Positions 28,205 through 37,703 of a stretch of DNA of 64,000 nt are shown here, piece by piece. This stretch comes from Pectobacterium colocasium (GTDB lineage Bacteria > Pseudomonadota > Gammaproteobacteria > Enterobacterales > Enterobacteriaceae). Position 1 is the first letter of the stretch, and every line of letters starts with the position of its first letter. The stretch covers positions 2,542,001 through 2,606,000 of the forward strand of contig NZ_CP084032.1 in NCBI RefSeq assembly GCF_020181655.1, read 5' to 3'. A program made the position numbers and the translations under genes. The notes beneath the pieces were generated by a model, which ran no database searches, was not told where the DNA came from, and saw only the letters and a list, made by a program, of their open reading frames with translations.

Positions 28205-31200
28205 CTACTCCAACCACAGCAAGGCATCGCCGGGGCTGACGGGTCGTCCCGGCTGGCAACCGATGCGCTTCACCCGGCCAGACTGCGGCGCGCTAATCGT
28301 CAGTTCCATCTTCATGGCTTCGACGATAATCAGCGGCTGTCCGGCTTCGATGACATCCCCCACCTTCACCAGCACTTTCCAGATGTTGCCATTCATGTCT
28401 GCACTGACCTGAAACGCATCGTCATCGTTCTCTACCGGCTCAGCCGATATCGCCTCCTGTTGCGCGCTGTCATCCTCCTGCTGCCACAGCGCCACTTCCG
28501 TTTCAAACGCGGTAGCCTGACGCTGGCGGAATGCGGCAATATCGTCGGCCTGCTCCGTCAGGAAATGGGTGTGTTCAGCGAAATCAAATTCGGTTTCTTC
28601 GATGTGGATCGCAGCACGTCCTTCGCGGAAATCCTCACGCAACGTGGTCAGTTCTGCTTCACTGACCGGGTAAAACCGCACCTGATCGAAGAAACGCAGC
28701 AGCCACGGTTCATCTGCAATGAACTGATCGTTTTTGAGAAATTTGTTCCAGATAGGCAGCGTGCGCCCCACCAGTTGATAGCCACCCGGTGAATCCATGC
28801 CATAGATGCACATGTACATGCCACCGATGCCGACGGTGCCTTCAGCGGTAAAGGTGCGTGCCGGATTGTATTTGGAACTCAATAAGCGATGGCGCGGATC
28901 GACTGGCACCGCACAAGGCGCGCCGAGATAAACGTCGCCCAGCCCCAGAATCAGGTAGCTGGCATCAAAAATGATGTCTCGCACATCCTCACGGCTCGCT
29001 AATCCGTTAATACGCTGAATGAAATCGACGTTATTCGGCAGCCACGGCGCGCTGGGGCGTACGGTTTCGCGGTAGCGCTCCACCGCACCGAGTGTGGCGC
29101 TGTCTTCAAACGCCATCGGCAAATGGACGATGCGCGACGGCACTTTCATCTGGCTAACGTCGCCCAACTGATGTTCCAGATGCAGCAATACGTCCAACAA
29201 CGCCTGTTGGCGGATAACCTGACTGTCATAACGCACCTGTAGCGACCGCACGCCGGGAGACAGTTCTTCGATCCCTGCGGTTTCGGAGGCACGAATCGCA
29301 GCCATCAGGAGATGGACGCGCAACCGCAGCGCCAGATCCAACACGTTGTCGCCGTATTCAATCAGAACGTAGTTATCTCCTGCCTGACGATACACGGCAG
29401 CGGGGGTGGTCGCGGTGGCGGCCACGGTAGCCAACACCGTTGCAGAGCCGTGTTCTGTCGTCGCCAGCGAGGGCACGTCAAATGCAGGTATCTGCGTCAT
29501 ACCCAGTGTGGCAATACGATCAGACTGCGCCTGTTCCAACGCCAGCGCTTCATCTGCGCTGATAGGATGGAAACGGATACGATCGCCCGGCTTAACCTGA
29601 CCGACTTTCCACAGTTCCGCTTTAGCAATGGTGACCGGACAGACAAATCCGCCCAGACTCGGGCCGTCCCGCGTGAGGATCACCGGGAAATCACCGGTAA
29701 AATTCACCGCGCCGATTGCGTATTCACAGTCGTGAACGTTGGAAGGATGGAGACCCGCCTCACCGCCGTTCGCCCGCGTCCAGGTGGGTTTCGGCCCGAC
29801 CAGTCGCACGCCCAACCGGTTCGAGTTGTAGTGCACTTGCCATTCCGCCGCGAAAAATTCGTCGATTGCCGCGTGGGTAAAGAAATCCGGCGCGCCGTGC
29901 GGGCCATAGAGCACGCCAATACGCCACTCATCGCCATACTGCGGAATCAGCGCAGCGTCCACCGCTTGCGGCTCGCTCACGGGCGCAGGCGTGGTGCAGG
30001 CGGGCAATGCCGGTTGAGAGATCGCCAACATATCGGCCACGCGCAGCGTTCGTCCGGCATGACCGCCAAACTCCCCGAGCGCGAAAGTCGAACGGCTACC
30101 GAGATATTGCGGCACATCAATGCCGTTACGCACCGCCAGATAGGTGCGACAGCCGGACTGCGCGCGCCCCAGCGTCAGCGTTTGTCCCGCCGTTACCGTA
30201 ACGGGTTGCCAGTATGGCACCGTTTCCCCATCCAGCGTCGCCGGGCAATCCGCCCCCGTCAGCGCAATCACTGCCTCGCTATGGAAGCGCAACGTCGGGC
30301 CTTGTAGCGTAAATTCCAGTCCGGCGGCAGTTTCATCGTTGCCGACAATACGGTTCGCCAGACGGAACGCGAAATCATCCATCGGGCCAGACGGCGGCAC
30401 GCCGATGTCCCAGTAGCCGAGGCGTCCAGGGTAGTCCTGCACGCTGCTCCAGGTGCCGGGTTGAACCACCTCAATCACCGAGGCCGATGGCGTAAAGCTG
30501 TCGAGCATCCGCGTCCACACGGTTCCACTGCGGAACGCCTCAGTGGCGATAATCTGGCGCAGGTAATCGAGATTGGTGGCAATGCCATGCAAACGCGTGG
30601 CATTCAGCGCCTGCTGCATCTTCTCCAACGCCAGCTCACGGGTCTCTGCGTGAACGATCAGCTTGGCGATCATCGGATCGTAATACGCCGACACCTCGGT
30701 GCCGGTACTCACCCAGCCGTCAACCCGCACGCCAGAAGGAAACGCCACTTCGGTCAGCACGCCGGGGCTGGGTTGGAAATTTTTCAGTGGATCTTCCGCG
30801 TAAATGCGGACTTCAATCGCGGCACCACGCGGTGCCTGCGTCAATTGCGCCCAGTCCAGCGGTTCATCCGCCGCGACGCGCAACATACATTCGACCAAAT
30901 CCAGCCCGGTGACACACTCCGTTACCGGGTGTTCCACCTGCAAACGGGTATTCACTTCAAGGAAGAAAAACGCATCACGTTCGGCATCGTAGATATATTC
31001 CACCGTTCCCGCGCTGCGATAGCTAACCAGCTCACCCAGCTTTACCGCCGAGGCCAGCAGCGCCGCTCGCGTGCTTTCCGGCAAATGCGGTGCGGGCGTT
31101 TCTTCCACGACTTTCTGGTTGCGCCGCTGCAATGAGCAATCACGTTCGCCCAATGCCACCACGCGGCCTTTACCATCGCCAAAAATCTGGACTTCGACGT

Positions 31201-31819
31201 GACGCGCCCGATCGATACAGCGTTCGAGGAACACACCCGCATCGCTGAAGAACTGCTCACCCAGACGACGCACGCTCTCCCACGCGGCCTGTAGCGCCAC
31301 GGCATCGGCACAGCGCGTCAGGCCGATGCCACCGCCCCCGGCGGTGCTTTTCAACATGACCGGATAGCCGATGTCTGCGGCGGCGGCCAGTGCGTCCTCC
31401 AGCGAGGCCAGCAACGGCGTTCCCGGCGTCATCGGCACACCCGCGGCAGCGGCTAATTCACGGGCACGGTGCTTCAGACCAAATTCACCAATTTGCTGGG
31501 CGGTTGGCCCGACAAACGCAATACCGGCCTTTTCACACGCCGCGGCAAACGGCAGGCTCTCGGACAGAAAACCATAGCCCGGCCAGACAGCCTCTGCCCC
31601 TGTCTGCTGTGCGGCGGCAAGCACCTTGTCGATACACAGATAGCTGTCGCTGGCCTTTTCACCGCCAATCGATACGGCGATGTCGGCCTCTTTCACGTGT
31701 TGTGCGTTTTTATCCGCGTCGGAATAAATCGCCACGCTGGTGATACCCAGGCGCTTCAGCGTGCGTATGGCACGGCAGGCAATTTCCCCTCGGTTAGCGA
31801 TCAGTACGGTCTTAAACAT
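28205..31819 (-). CDS. Urea carboxylase
   Basis: A 1204-residue biotin enzyme converting urea, bicarbonate and ATP to allophanate. Domain order: biotin carboxylase with ATP-grasp (FKTVLIANRGEIACRAIRTLKRLG, MLKSTAGGGGIGLTR, FFLEVNTRLQVEHPVTE), carboxyltransferase made of AHS2/AHS1-type KipA/KipI-like domains (about 470-1050) and a C-terminal biotinyl domain with K1170 in EAMKMEL. The ATG at 31819 has AGGAGG 8 nt upstream; the longer frame is rejected. It overlaps the allophanate hydrolase by 8 bp. Together they form the ATP-dependent, nickel-free urea amidolyase route. Confidence 0.94.
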   Translation of the reverse strand: MFKTVLIANRGEIACRAIRTLKRLGITSVAIYSDADKNAQHVKEADIAVSIGGEKASDSYLCIDKVLAAAQQTGAEAVWPGYGFLSESLPFAAACEKAGIAFVGPTAQQIGEFGLKHRARELAAAAGVPMTPGTPLLASLEDALAAAADIGYPVMLKSTAGGGGIGLTRCADAVALQAAWESVRRLGEQFFSDAGVFLERCIDRARHVEVQIFGDGKGRVVALGERDCSLQRRNQKVVEETPAPHLPESTRAALLASAVKLGELVSYRSAGTVEYIYDAERDAFFFLEVNTRLQVEHPVTECVTGLDLVECMLRVAADEPLDWAQLTQAPRGAAIEVRIYAEDPLKNFQPSPGVLTEVAFPSGVRVDGWVSTGTEVSAYYDPMIAKLIVHAETRELALEKMQQALNATRLHGIATNLDYLRQIIATEAFRSGTVWTRMLDSFTPSASVIEVVQPGTWSSVQDYPGRLGYWDIGVPPSGPMDDFAFRLANRIVGNDETAAGLEFTLQGPTLRFHSEAVIALTGADCPATLDGETVPYWQPVTVTAGQTLTLGRAQSGCRTYLAVRNGIDVPQYLGSRSTFALGEFGGHAGRTLRVADMLAISQPALPACTTPAPVSEPQAVDAALIPQYGDEWRIGVLYGPHGAPDFFTHAAIDEFFAAEWQVHYNSNRLGVRLVGPKPTWTRANGGEAGLHPSNVHDCEYAIGAVNFTGDFPVILTRDGPSLGGFVCPVTIAKAELWKVGQVKPGDRIRFHPISADEALALEQAQSDRIATLGMTQIPAFDVPSLATTEHGSATVLATVAATATTPAAVYRQAGDNYVLIEYGDNVLDLALRLRVHLLMAAIRASETAGIEELSPGVRSLQVRYDSQVIRQQALLDVLLHLEHQLGDVSQMKVPSRIVHLPMAFEDSATLGAVERYRETVRPSAPWLPNNVDFIQRINGLASREDVRDIIFDASYLILGLGDVYLGAPCAVPVDPRHRLLSSKYNPARTFTAEGTVGIGGMYMCIYGMDSPGGYQLVGRTLPIWNKFLKNDQFIADEPWLLRFFDQVRFYPVSEAELTTLREDFREGRAAIHIEETEFDFAEHTHFLTEQADDIAAFRQRQATAFETEVALWQQEDDSAQQEAISAEPVENDDDAFQVSADMNGNIWKVLVKVGDVIEAGQPLIIVEAMKMELTISAPQSGRVKRIGCQPGRPVSPGDALLWLE

Positions 31820-33614
31820 GAGACGCCTCCTGATGAGCAAGCCAGTGACGCCAGCCGCCGAATTCAGTGATATCCACGGCATCGTTCAGCGCTGCCGGTT
31901 CGCAAATAAAGCCTTTTACCTGCCGTCCATCGGCTAACGTCAGCGTACCAATGCCCAGCGGCGCCGGAATTTCCGCGACAAACTCGCCAAAACGCGCCAG
32001 CGGAATGTCCCACAGCTCGACGATAATCGCCGCGCCGTCGTTGCCTTTCGCTAAACCGGGCTTGGCTGGTTGTGTATTCGCCAGCGCATAAAGACGATAG
32101 TTCTCCGCCGTGCGCGTCTCTTCCACCCACACGGCATTGCGGCTGGTCAGTTGATGGTTCAGCGGCATGCCCGTCAGGTGCGCTCCGACGACAGCGAGGC
32201 GGACGTGTGATTTAGAAAACGGCAAGGTGGCCGATCCCGCTGGCAGCGTTTTTCCTGTTGCCCCCAGCGGAAGCGCCAGCTGTGCTTGCCAACGCAGGCC
32301 AAAGCTCGCTAATGCACGGTCGTGCCAGGCAGGCGCAATCAACGTGATCCCCGCCGGCAAGCCATCGGAACGGAAAGGTGCTGGCAGCGCCAGCGCCGAG
32401 AGATCGGCCAGATTAGTAAAGTTGGTGTAGGCACCCAACTGAGAGTTGTAGCGTACCGGTTCCTGCTTCATCGCCTCACGCGTGTGGATTGTCGGCGAGG
32501 TCGGCACGACCAATGCGTCGAACGATGCCAGCGTTTGCTGAATCTGACGCGCCAGTTCGGCACGCAGGTATTCTGCCCTGAACGCCTCTACCGCGCTGAA
32601 GCGTTCGCCGCTGGCCACAATACCGTGCACCACCGGATCCATGCTCTCTGGCTGCCGCAGCATGTCGCCCACCGCGACGGTGCGCTCTGCCACCCAGGGG
32701 CCTTGATACAGTTGATCGGCTAGCTGCGTGAAAATACTGAAATCGATCGGATGCAGCGTCACGCCCGCCGCTTCCAGTTCGACCAACGCCTGCTGCCATG
32801 CAGCCTGTGCGACAACGTCGGCAAAGAAAGTCGGATCGCTGGGAATAGCAAAACGCGGCTGCGCTGGCAGCGCCGCAGGCGCGCTGGCGGGATGGCTGCG
32901 CGAGTAGGCATCCGCAGCATCGTACCCGCCAGCCAGTTCAGCGACGGTAAACGCATCCTCGACGGTTAGCGCAAACACGGAGATGGTGTCGTTCAGGCGA
33001 CAGGCTGGCACTACGCCGCTTGCCGATAGCCACCCTTTCGTCGGCTTCAGGCCGACAACATTGTTAAACCCGGCAGGAACGCGCCCCGACCCGGCGGTAT
33101 CGGTTCCCAGGGAAAAAGCAACCAGCCCGCGCGCCAGTACCGAAGCCGACCCTGAGCTGGAACCGCCGCTGATGTACTCGGCGTTAAAGGTGTTCGGCAC
33201 TTCACCGAACGGTGAGCGTGTGCCGACCAGACCGGTCGCAAACTGATCGAGGTTGGTTTTGCCAATGACAATTGCCCCTGCCGCTTTCAGTTTGGCAACG
33301 GCAGTGGCATCTTCGTCAGCCAGATAGGTAAATGCCGGGCATGCCGCGCTCGTTGGCCAGCCTGCGACATCAATATTATCTTTGACGGCAAAAGGAACGC
33401 CAAACAGCGGCAGCGCATCGGGATTTTCACGATACCGAGGCAATAGCGCCGCGATTTGTGCCTGAAGCAATTCAGGCGTCGCCAGCGCGATCCACGCGGG
33501 ATCGTCCGTCGACAAGCTGGCGAGCAGCGCGCCTAGCGTTTCACCAACGCGATCGGCCTGCTGTTGGTAATGCTGTTTCCATTCCTGAAGCGTGAGTCCT
33601 GTCATTCTTGGCAT
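31812..33614 (-). CDS. atzF: Allophanate hydrolase
   Basis: A 600-residue enzyme splitting allophanate to ammonia and CO2. The N-terminal amidase-signature domain has Lys78 (FAVKDNID), cis-Ser151 (SGGSSSGSA) and nucleophile Ser175 (GTDTAGSGR). A C-terminal allophanate-hydrolase domain starts near residue 470 (VRLAVVGAHLTGMPLNHQL, TAENYRLYAL, PGLAKGNDGAAIIVELW). It is the first gene of the urea operon. The start at 33614 (MPRMTG) is favoured by GGGA upstream; the ATG three codons later is possible. Confidence 0.93.
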   Translation of the reverse strand: MPRMTGLTLQEWKQHYQQQADRVGETLGALLASLSTDDPAWIALATPELLQAQIAALLPRYRENPDALPLFGVPFAVKDNIDVAGWPTSAACPAFTYLADEDATAVAKLKAAGAIVIGKTNLDQFATGLVGTRSPFGEVPNTFNAEYISGGSSSGSASVLARGLVAFSLGTDTAGSGRVPAGFNNVVGLKPTKGWLSASGVVPACRLNDTISVFALTVEDAFTVAELAGGYDAADAYSRSHPASAPAALPAQPRFAIPSDPTFFADVVAQAAWQQALVELEAAGVTLHPIDFSIFTQLADQLYQGPWVAERTVAVGDMLRQPESMDPVVHGIVASGERFSAVEAFRAEYLRAELARQIQQTLASFDALVVPTSPTIHTREAMKQEPVRYNSQLGAYTNFTNLADLSALALPAPFRSDGLPAGITLIAPAWHDRALASFGLRWQAQLALPLGATGKTLPAGSATLPFSKSHVRLAVVGAHLTGMPLNHQLTSRNAVWVEETRTAENYRLYALANTQPAKPGLAKGNDGAAIIVELWDIPLARFGEFVAEIPAPLGIGTLTLADGRQVKGFICEPAALNDAVDITEFGGWRHWLAHQEASHV

Positions 33615-33629
33615 GATGTGAATCCCATC

Positions 33630-33640
33630 TGGTATACAAG
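33630..33640. promoter_or_regulatory. Candidate GntR operator ahead of the urea operon
   Basis: TGGTATACAAG, a near-palindrome around GTATAC of the kind bound by FCD-type GntR proteins, lies 16 bp ahead of the first operon gene. A single short site; weak on its own. Confidence 0.35.
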
Positions 33641-33805
33641 ATTGAATTCACTAAAGCGAAAACCATGCCAGATTTTATTTTATTGATTTATATGAAATTA
33701 GATTGATTCGATCAATTTCCATGCACAGAAAAGGAACAACCGTGCGCCATCGCGGAGCATGGTTGCAAAAAAGCGTGGGTCATTGATATAGGGATAATGA
33801 TTCTC

Positions 33806-34813
33806 TCAGGCGATCTTTTTCGCGGCCTGCTGCGCCAGAATCGACAGTTCTGTCGCCTTGAAGATATGCGCTTGCGACATTGCAAGCTCGGTACGCTCAC
33901 GGCAATCACGCAGAAAATCCGGGAAAAAGGCGCGTTCGACGCGGCCTGCGGGGGTAAAGCGCTGTTCGCCCTTGCCATTCACCAGATAGACGACGTTGCT
34001 TTCACAGCGCGTCAGATCGACGTATTTCCTGATTTCGATGTAGCCTTCCGTCCCCAGTATCGTCAGGCGGCCGTCGCCCCAGACGCTCAACCCATCCGGC
34101 GTAAACCAGTCACAGCGAAAATAGCCCGTTGCCCCATTGTCACCCAGCAGCATCGCATCGCCAAAATCCTCAAATTCTGGCTGATGCGGATGATGATAAT
34201 TCGCCGTCTGGCTGGTCACCACTTGTGCATCGGTGTTGCCGGTAAAATAGAGAAACTGTTCAATCTGGTGAATACCGATATCGCAGAGGATCCCGCCGTA
34301 TTGACGCTTTTGATAAAACCAGTCAGGCCGCGCGCCGCGTTCACGGTGCGGGCCAACGCCGATCGTCTGAATCACGCGACCAATTTCCCCTCGTTGCACC
34401 AGTTCACCAGCAAACAGCGCACTATCCACATTGATGCGTTCATTAAAGTACACAGCAAATTTTCGACCGGTTTCCGCGACCCGACGCTGGACAGCATCCA
34501 ACTGATCCAGCGAGGTCAGCGGCGGTTTGGCAGTGAAGAAATCTTTGCCTGCATCCAACGTGCGCAGCGCCAGTTCGGCTCGGTCACAGGGAATGACCGC
34601 ACAGGCAATAAGATCGATAGACGCATCGGCAATCAGTTGCTCCGCAGAATCAGCAAAAGGAACAGAAGGAAAAAGCGAGATGAATTTTTCCCGATGATGC
34701 GGATCGGACTCGAACACGCCGACCAGTTCCGCTCCTGCATCAACCAGTTGCCGACACATGTCATAAATGTGGTTGTGCGCTAACCCAATCGCCGCAAATC
34801 GAATCTTTTTCAT
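33806..34813 (-). CDS. Gfo/Idh/MocA-family oxidoreductase
   Basis: A 335-residue NAD(P)-dependent oxidoreductase. An N-terminal Rossmann fold (IRFAAIGLAHNHIYDMC, residues 4-20) has His/Asn where most members have GxGxxG-like residues. The typical KPLT-type motif appears as FFTAKPPLTSLDQLD (substrate/cofactor lysine), and a C-terminal beta-sheet domain follows. Substrate is probably a sugar or inositol-like polyol. GAGGTG precedes ATG 34813, so the longer upstream frame is rejected. It stands apart from the urea operon by about 190 bp. Confidence 0.85.
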   Translation of the reverse strand: MKKIRFAAIGLAHNHIYDMCRQLVDAGAELVGVFESDPHHREKFISLFPSVPFADSAEQLIADASIDLIACAVIPCDRAELALRTLDAGKDFFTAKPPLTSLDQLDAVQRRVAETGRKFAVYFNERINVDSALFAGELVQRGEIGRVIQTIGVGPHRERGARPDWFYQKRQYGGILCDIGIHQIEQFLYFTGNTDAQVVTSQTANYHHPHQPEFEDFGDAMLLGDNGATGYFRCDWFTPDGLSVWGDGRLTILGTEGYIEIRKYVDLTRCESNVVYLVNGKGEQRFTPAGRVERAFFPDFLRDCRERTELAMSQAHIFKATELSILAQQAAKKIA

Positions 34814-34958
34814 CTTCACCTCTGCCGATGTCGCCATGCCAAACCACAACAATAAGGCGGAAACCGGGCAGGCTAAAGACAAAAGCCGCGTAACGCGTTA
34901 GAATTTTTCCTGTTTTTTTAACATATCCACATTTTCTGCAACGCAACCAAAGATAACC

Positions 34959-35135
34959 ATGAAAAGAAAACGTATTCTGATCCCCCTCATCCTGCTGATC
35001 CTGTTTGTGCTCTATCTGAATCGCGATGCGTTGAATCCCTTTGCGCCTGACTGTAAAAACCTCCCGGCGAATCAACCCAAGCCCGAAGAGTGTAAAAAAA
35101 CCGTGAAAGAAGTCGCTCCCGGTTTTGAAATCTAA
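34959..35135 (+). CDS. Small membrane-anchored protein, 58 aa
   Basis: A frame of 58 codons from ATG 34959. It starts MKRKRILIPLILLILFVLYL, a basic N-terminus and one hydrophobic helix, followed by a short exposed tail with two cysteines (PDCKNLP and EECKK) that could pair in the periplasm. There is no lipobox. Family not recognised. It is divergent from the oxidoreductase and runs toward hrpK. Confidence 0.55.
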   Translation: MKRKRILIPLILLILFVLYLNRDALNPFAPDCKNLPANQPKPEECKKTVKEVAPGFEI

Positions 35136-35175
35136 TGCGTTGAAAATCTCATGCTTTGAAATTTAAGCGAGCGCA

Positions 35176-36937
35176 TCAGCGCGGTTTAGGAATATTGAAC
35201 TGTTCCAGCGCGGGATTAACCGTTTTGGCAAAATCTTCCCGCCGATGTTTGAGCTTGCTTTTGGCATTGAAGAAATTCACCAGTTCCGCAATCCCCATGC
35301 CGATGCTGAGCGCCCCGCTCACTGCCCATCCTATCGGCCCTGCTGCCGCGCCAACGGCAGAAGCCGCCGCCGCACCAGCGGCTTCACCGGCGATAGCCCC
35401 CACCACCTTTCCGGCAATCGCTGCGCCCGCTTTGCCAGCCAATCCAATGGCCGTTCTACTCCCTGCGGCTTTGGTTAAATCCTCTGCGTGCAGCGACGAT
35501 TTAGCAAAACTCATCACGCTGCGACCGGCCTCTTTCACCGCCTGCGCATCGCTTTTTACTCCCGCTCCCGCATGGGGTGCAGCCGAAAGCGCGGAATCAA
35601 GCCCAACCGTTCGCGGGGCTGCCGGTGACGCCGTAGAAAAACGTTGGCTCATCGCCGCCTGCACGAGCAATGGATCGGACAGTAAAATGGTGTTTACCTC
35701 ACGCGGTACCGCCTGCTCAAAATGCTGAATCACATCCCCGTCTTTCTGTAGCGCTTCAATACGTTGATGTAATACCTTTTCTGTTTCTTCGGTATTCCGA
35801 TATTCCCGCCCCGCCATCACCTGTTCCAGCGTTTGTTGCAGTTTGACCAGCGTCGCCGACTTTTGCGCCCCGCTGTACTGCTGCGGCTGGGTAAAAACCG
35901 CCTCATTCAACTGGCTGATATCGGTTTTTGCCGCCAGCCCCAACGCCGCCGCATTGTGTAGCGTATCTGCCGTTTCCTGACGGTTTACCGGCGCTTGTTC
36001 ACGAATCCAGCTTTTCATATCCTTCATCATCAACTTGCCATCATGCGGAACTCGCGCCAGTTTCTCCCCTTTGACATCCGCATGTTCCAGAATCCCGAAT
36101 AACCCAGGGTGCGACCACAGCCGGGCAGCCGCTTTTAACTGAGGCGACAGCGTCGGGTTGTCGGTCATAATCGCGTTCAGGTCAGTCAGTGTGCTGGTGC
36201 GATCGTTCTCTTTCGGCGGAGAATCCACGTAGGATTTTTTGGCATCGGCGGCGTTCAGCAGCGGTTCGTTGGCCAGCAAAAGCGCGGAAGATTGTACTAA
36301 CCGCAGCGACTGCGCATCGGCCGTTGGATTTTTATCCCTATATTCCTTCATCGCATGGCTCGCCTCGCTGGCGCGTTGCTCCATGTTTTTAATAAAGGAT
36401 TTCGTATCCCGATTCGAGATATGTCCGTCGGCTCTGCCGCCGTCTTTTGCCGTATCCATCGCCGTGTAGATGGCGGGATTTTCACGCAGATAAACGAGCG
36501 CCTTTTCTGCGTTTCCCCCCCCCCTCCTGTAACATTTTCGCCGCCGCCAGCGGGCGATTCAGTTCCTTTGCGGCCTTTTCACGTTCATTCTCCGGCAGAT
36601 CGCCCAACAGCGCCGACCATTTCTCCAACGCCTTGGCATTACTGTGCACCGAGCTATCTATCGCCTGAAGATCGACGGGCGGTTTGGGCTCTGCAATCAG
36701 TGAACTGTCAGCAATGCGCATGGTTGGTAATGCGCGCGCTGGTGCCATTGTTCTCAAGTCAGAAGAGACTGGCGACATGCTCGGCGACGCCTCGCCAAAA
36801 TCGATTGAACGCGAACCTGGCCGCGCAGTGGGCAATGCAGCCGATTGTCCACTCAACCGACTCACCTCGGTATTATGTTGCTCGGGCAAAGGCGCGGCAT
36901 TTCCCCAACGGCTTCCATTCTCAATACGATTGATCAT
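35176..36937 (-). pseudogene. hrpK: HrpK-like type III secretion translocator, frameshifted at a poly-C tract
   Basis: Two adjacent frames together encode one protein of about 586 residues. The first (ATG 36937, GGAG 6 nt upstream) runs through LQEGGG and then stops at LSA. The second continues as NAEKALVYLRENPAIYTAMD and then TAKDGGRADGHIS, the EF-hand-like signature of HrpK/HrpF/NolX translocators, and ends in a long Gly/Ala hydrophobic region (about AGKAGAAIAGKVVGAIAG to SIGMGIAELVNFF) that could insert in membranes. The break is a run of ten C at 36515-36524; nine would restore frame. Expression under the type III regulator HrpL is expected from a perfect hrp box upstream. The gene is either off by phase variation, inactivated, or misread at the homopolymer. 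Confidence 0.75.
36515..36524. repeat. Ten-C homopolymer inside hrpK
   Basis: C(10) on the plus strand, poly-Gly codons on the coding strand. Nine bases keep hrpK open, ten shift it. A possible slippage switch. Confidence 0.8.
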
Positions 36938-37049
36938 TGATGTCTCCATTCTGCTGCCGTCAGGCTTAACAAACGAATGTCCCGCGTCATTCGAATACAG
37001 AAAGGCCTGAACGCTTGCCGATCGCAGTATGACGGAGATAGTTAGGATA

Positions 37050-37077
37050 TGAGTGGAATGAAAACGCGATAGGTTCC
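37050..37077 (-). promoter_or_regulatory. HrpL-dependent promoter (hrp box)
   Basis: On the minus strand, GGAACC, 15 nt, CCACTCA: an exact fit to the GGAACC-N15/16-CCACNNA consensus of the HrpL sigma factor. It lies about 113 bp ahead of the hrpK start codon. Confidence 0.88.
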
Positions 37078-37352
37078 CTGAAAATATTCAGGATAGTTAA
37101 TTATTATTGACCATTTATTCATTTTTACGGAAATCGCTTTCCGCCGAATATTTCCCAATCGATGACGGAAATAAGGCAGATAACAGGTTAACTGTTACTC
37201 AATTACATATCACTATCATCATTAACGATCAAGAGATATTCCCCTCAATCTGACAACAACGATCGTCGTTACTCCCCTTCCTTATCCTTACAATAATCAG
37301 ACCAAATGATTACAAAAAATTTCAAACAGTAACCAAATGTGTGATCCACATA

Positions 37353-37371
37353 AATGAAACAGCGTTTCCTT
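37353..37371. promoter_or_regulatory. KdgR-type operator upstream of porin gene
   Basis: AATGAAACAGCGTTTCCTT matches the AATRAAAYRNYRTTTYATT box of the pectin-catabolism repressor KdgR at all but one informative position. It is 333 bp ahead of the first porin ATG, so a long leader or a second role is implied. Confidence 0.65.
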
Positions 37372-37390
37372 TTCACCATAATGCCACACA

Positions 37391-37421
37391 GCCTAATTAT
37401 CAAGTCTTCTGATAATTAGGC
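37391..37421. repeat. Perfect 12-bp dyad upstream of porin gene
   Basis: GCCTAATTATCA, 7-nt loop, TGATAATTAGGC. No T-run follows, so an operator or leader-RNA hairpin is more likely than a terminator. It lies 20 bp past the KdgR-like box. Confidence 0.6.
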
Positions 37422-37703
37422 CAACCAGTAAGCGGTATAAATTATCGACATTCACACATCAGCCTAAGCCATTTCGCTGATTGAAATACTCGTAAGCAAC
37501 ACCGTATATAAGGAAGCGTAAATGAATTGATAGAAACCTGATTGACCAGGGTGTTTGCCCTGTCTGACATTATTAATGGCGTCATCATCATTTATGGTGA
37601 TTCTATTTTTACGCCCAAAAAACGGTATCCACTGTCTGGTTTTAAAGATAGAGACTGCACGCGCCAGTAATATTATTTATTCATTAAGAAAGAGAAAGAC
37701 AGA

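Noticed and set aside
29312..30307. Plus-strand 331-codon frame inside the urea carboxylase gene
   Set aside because: Antisense shadow caused by GC-rich codon use; Arg/His/Gln-rich with no domain features.
37336..37356. CRP-like site AAATGTGTGATCCACATAAAT ahead of the porin
   Set aside because: Only one half (TGTGA) fits; the other arm does not reach TCACA, so I did not list it.
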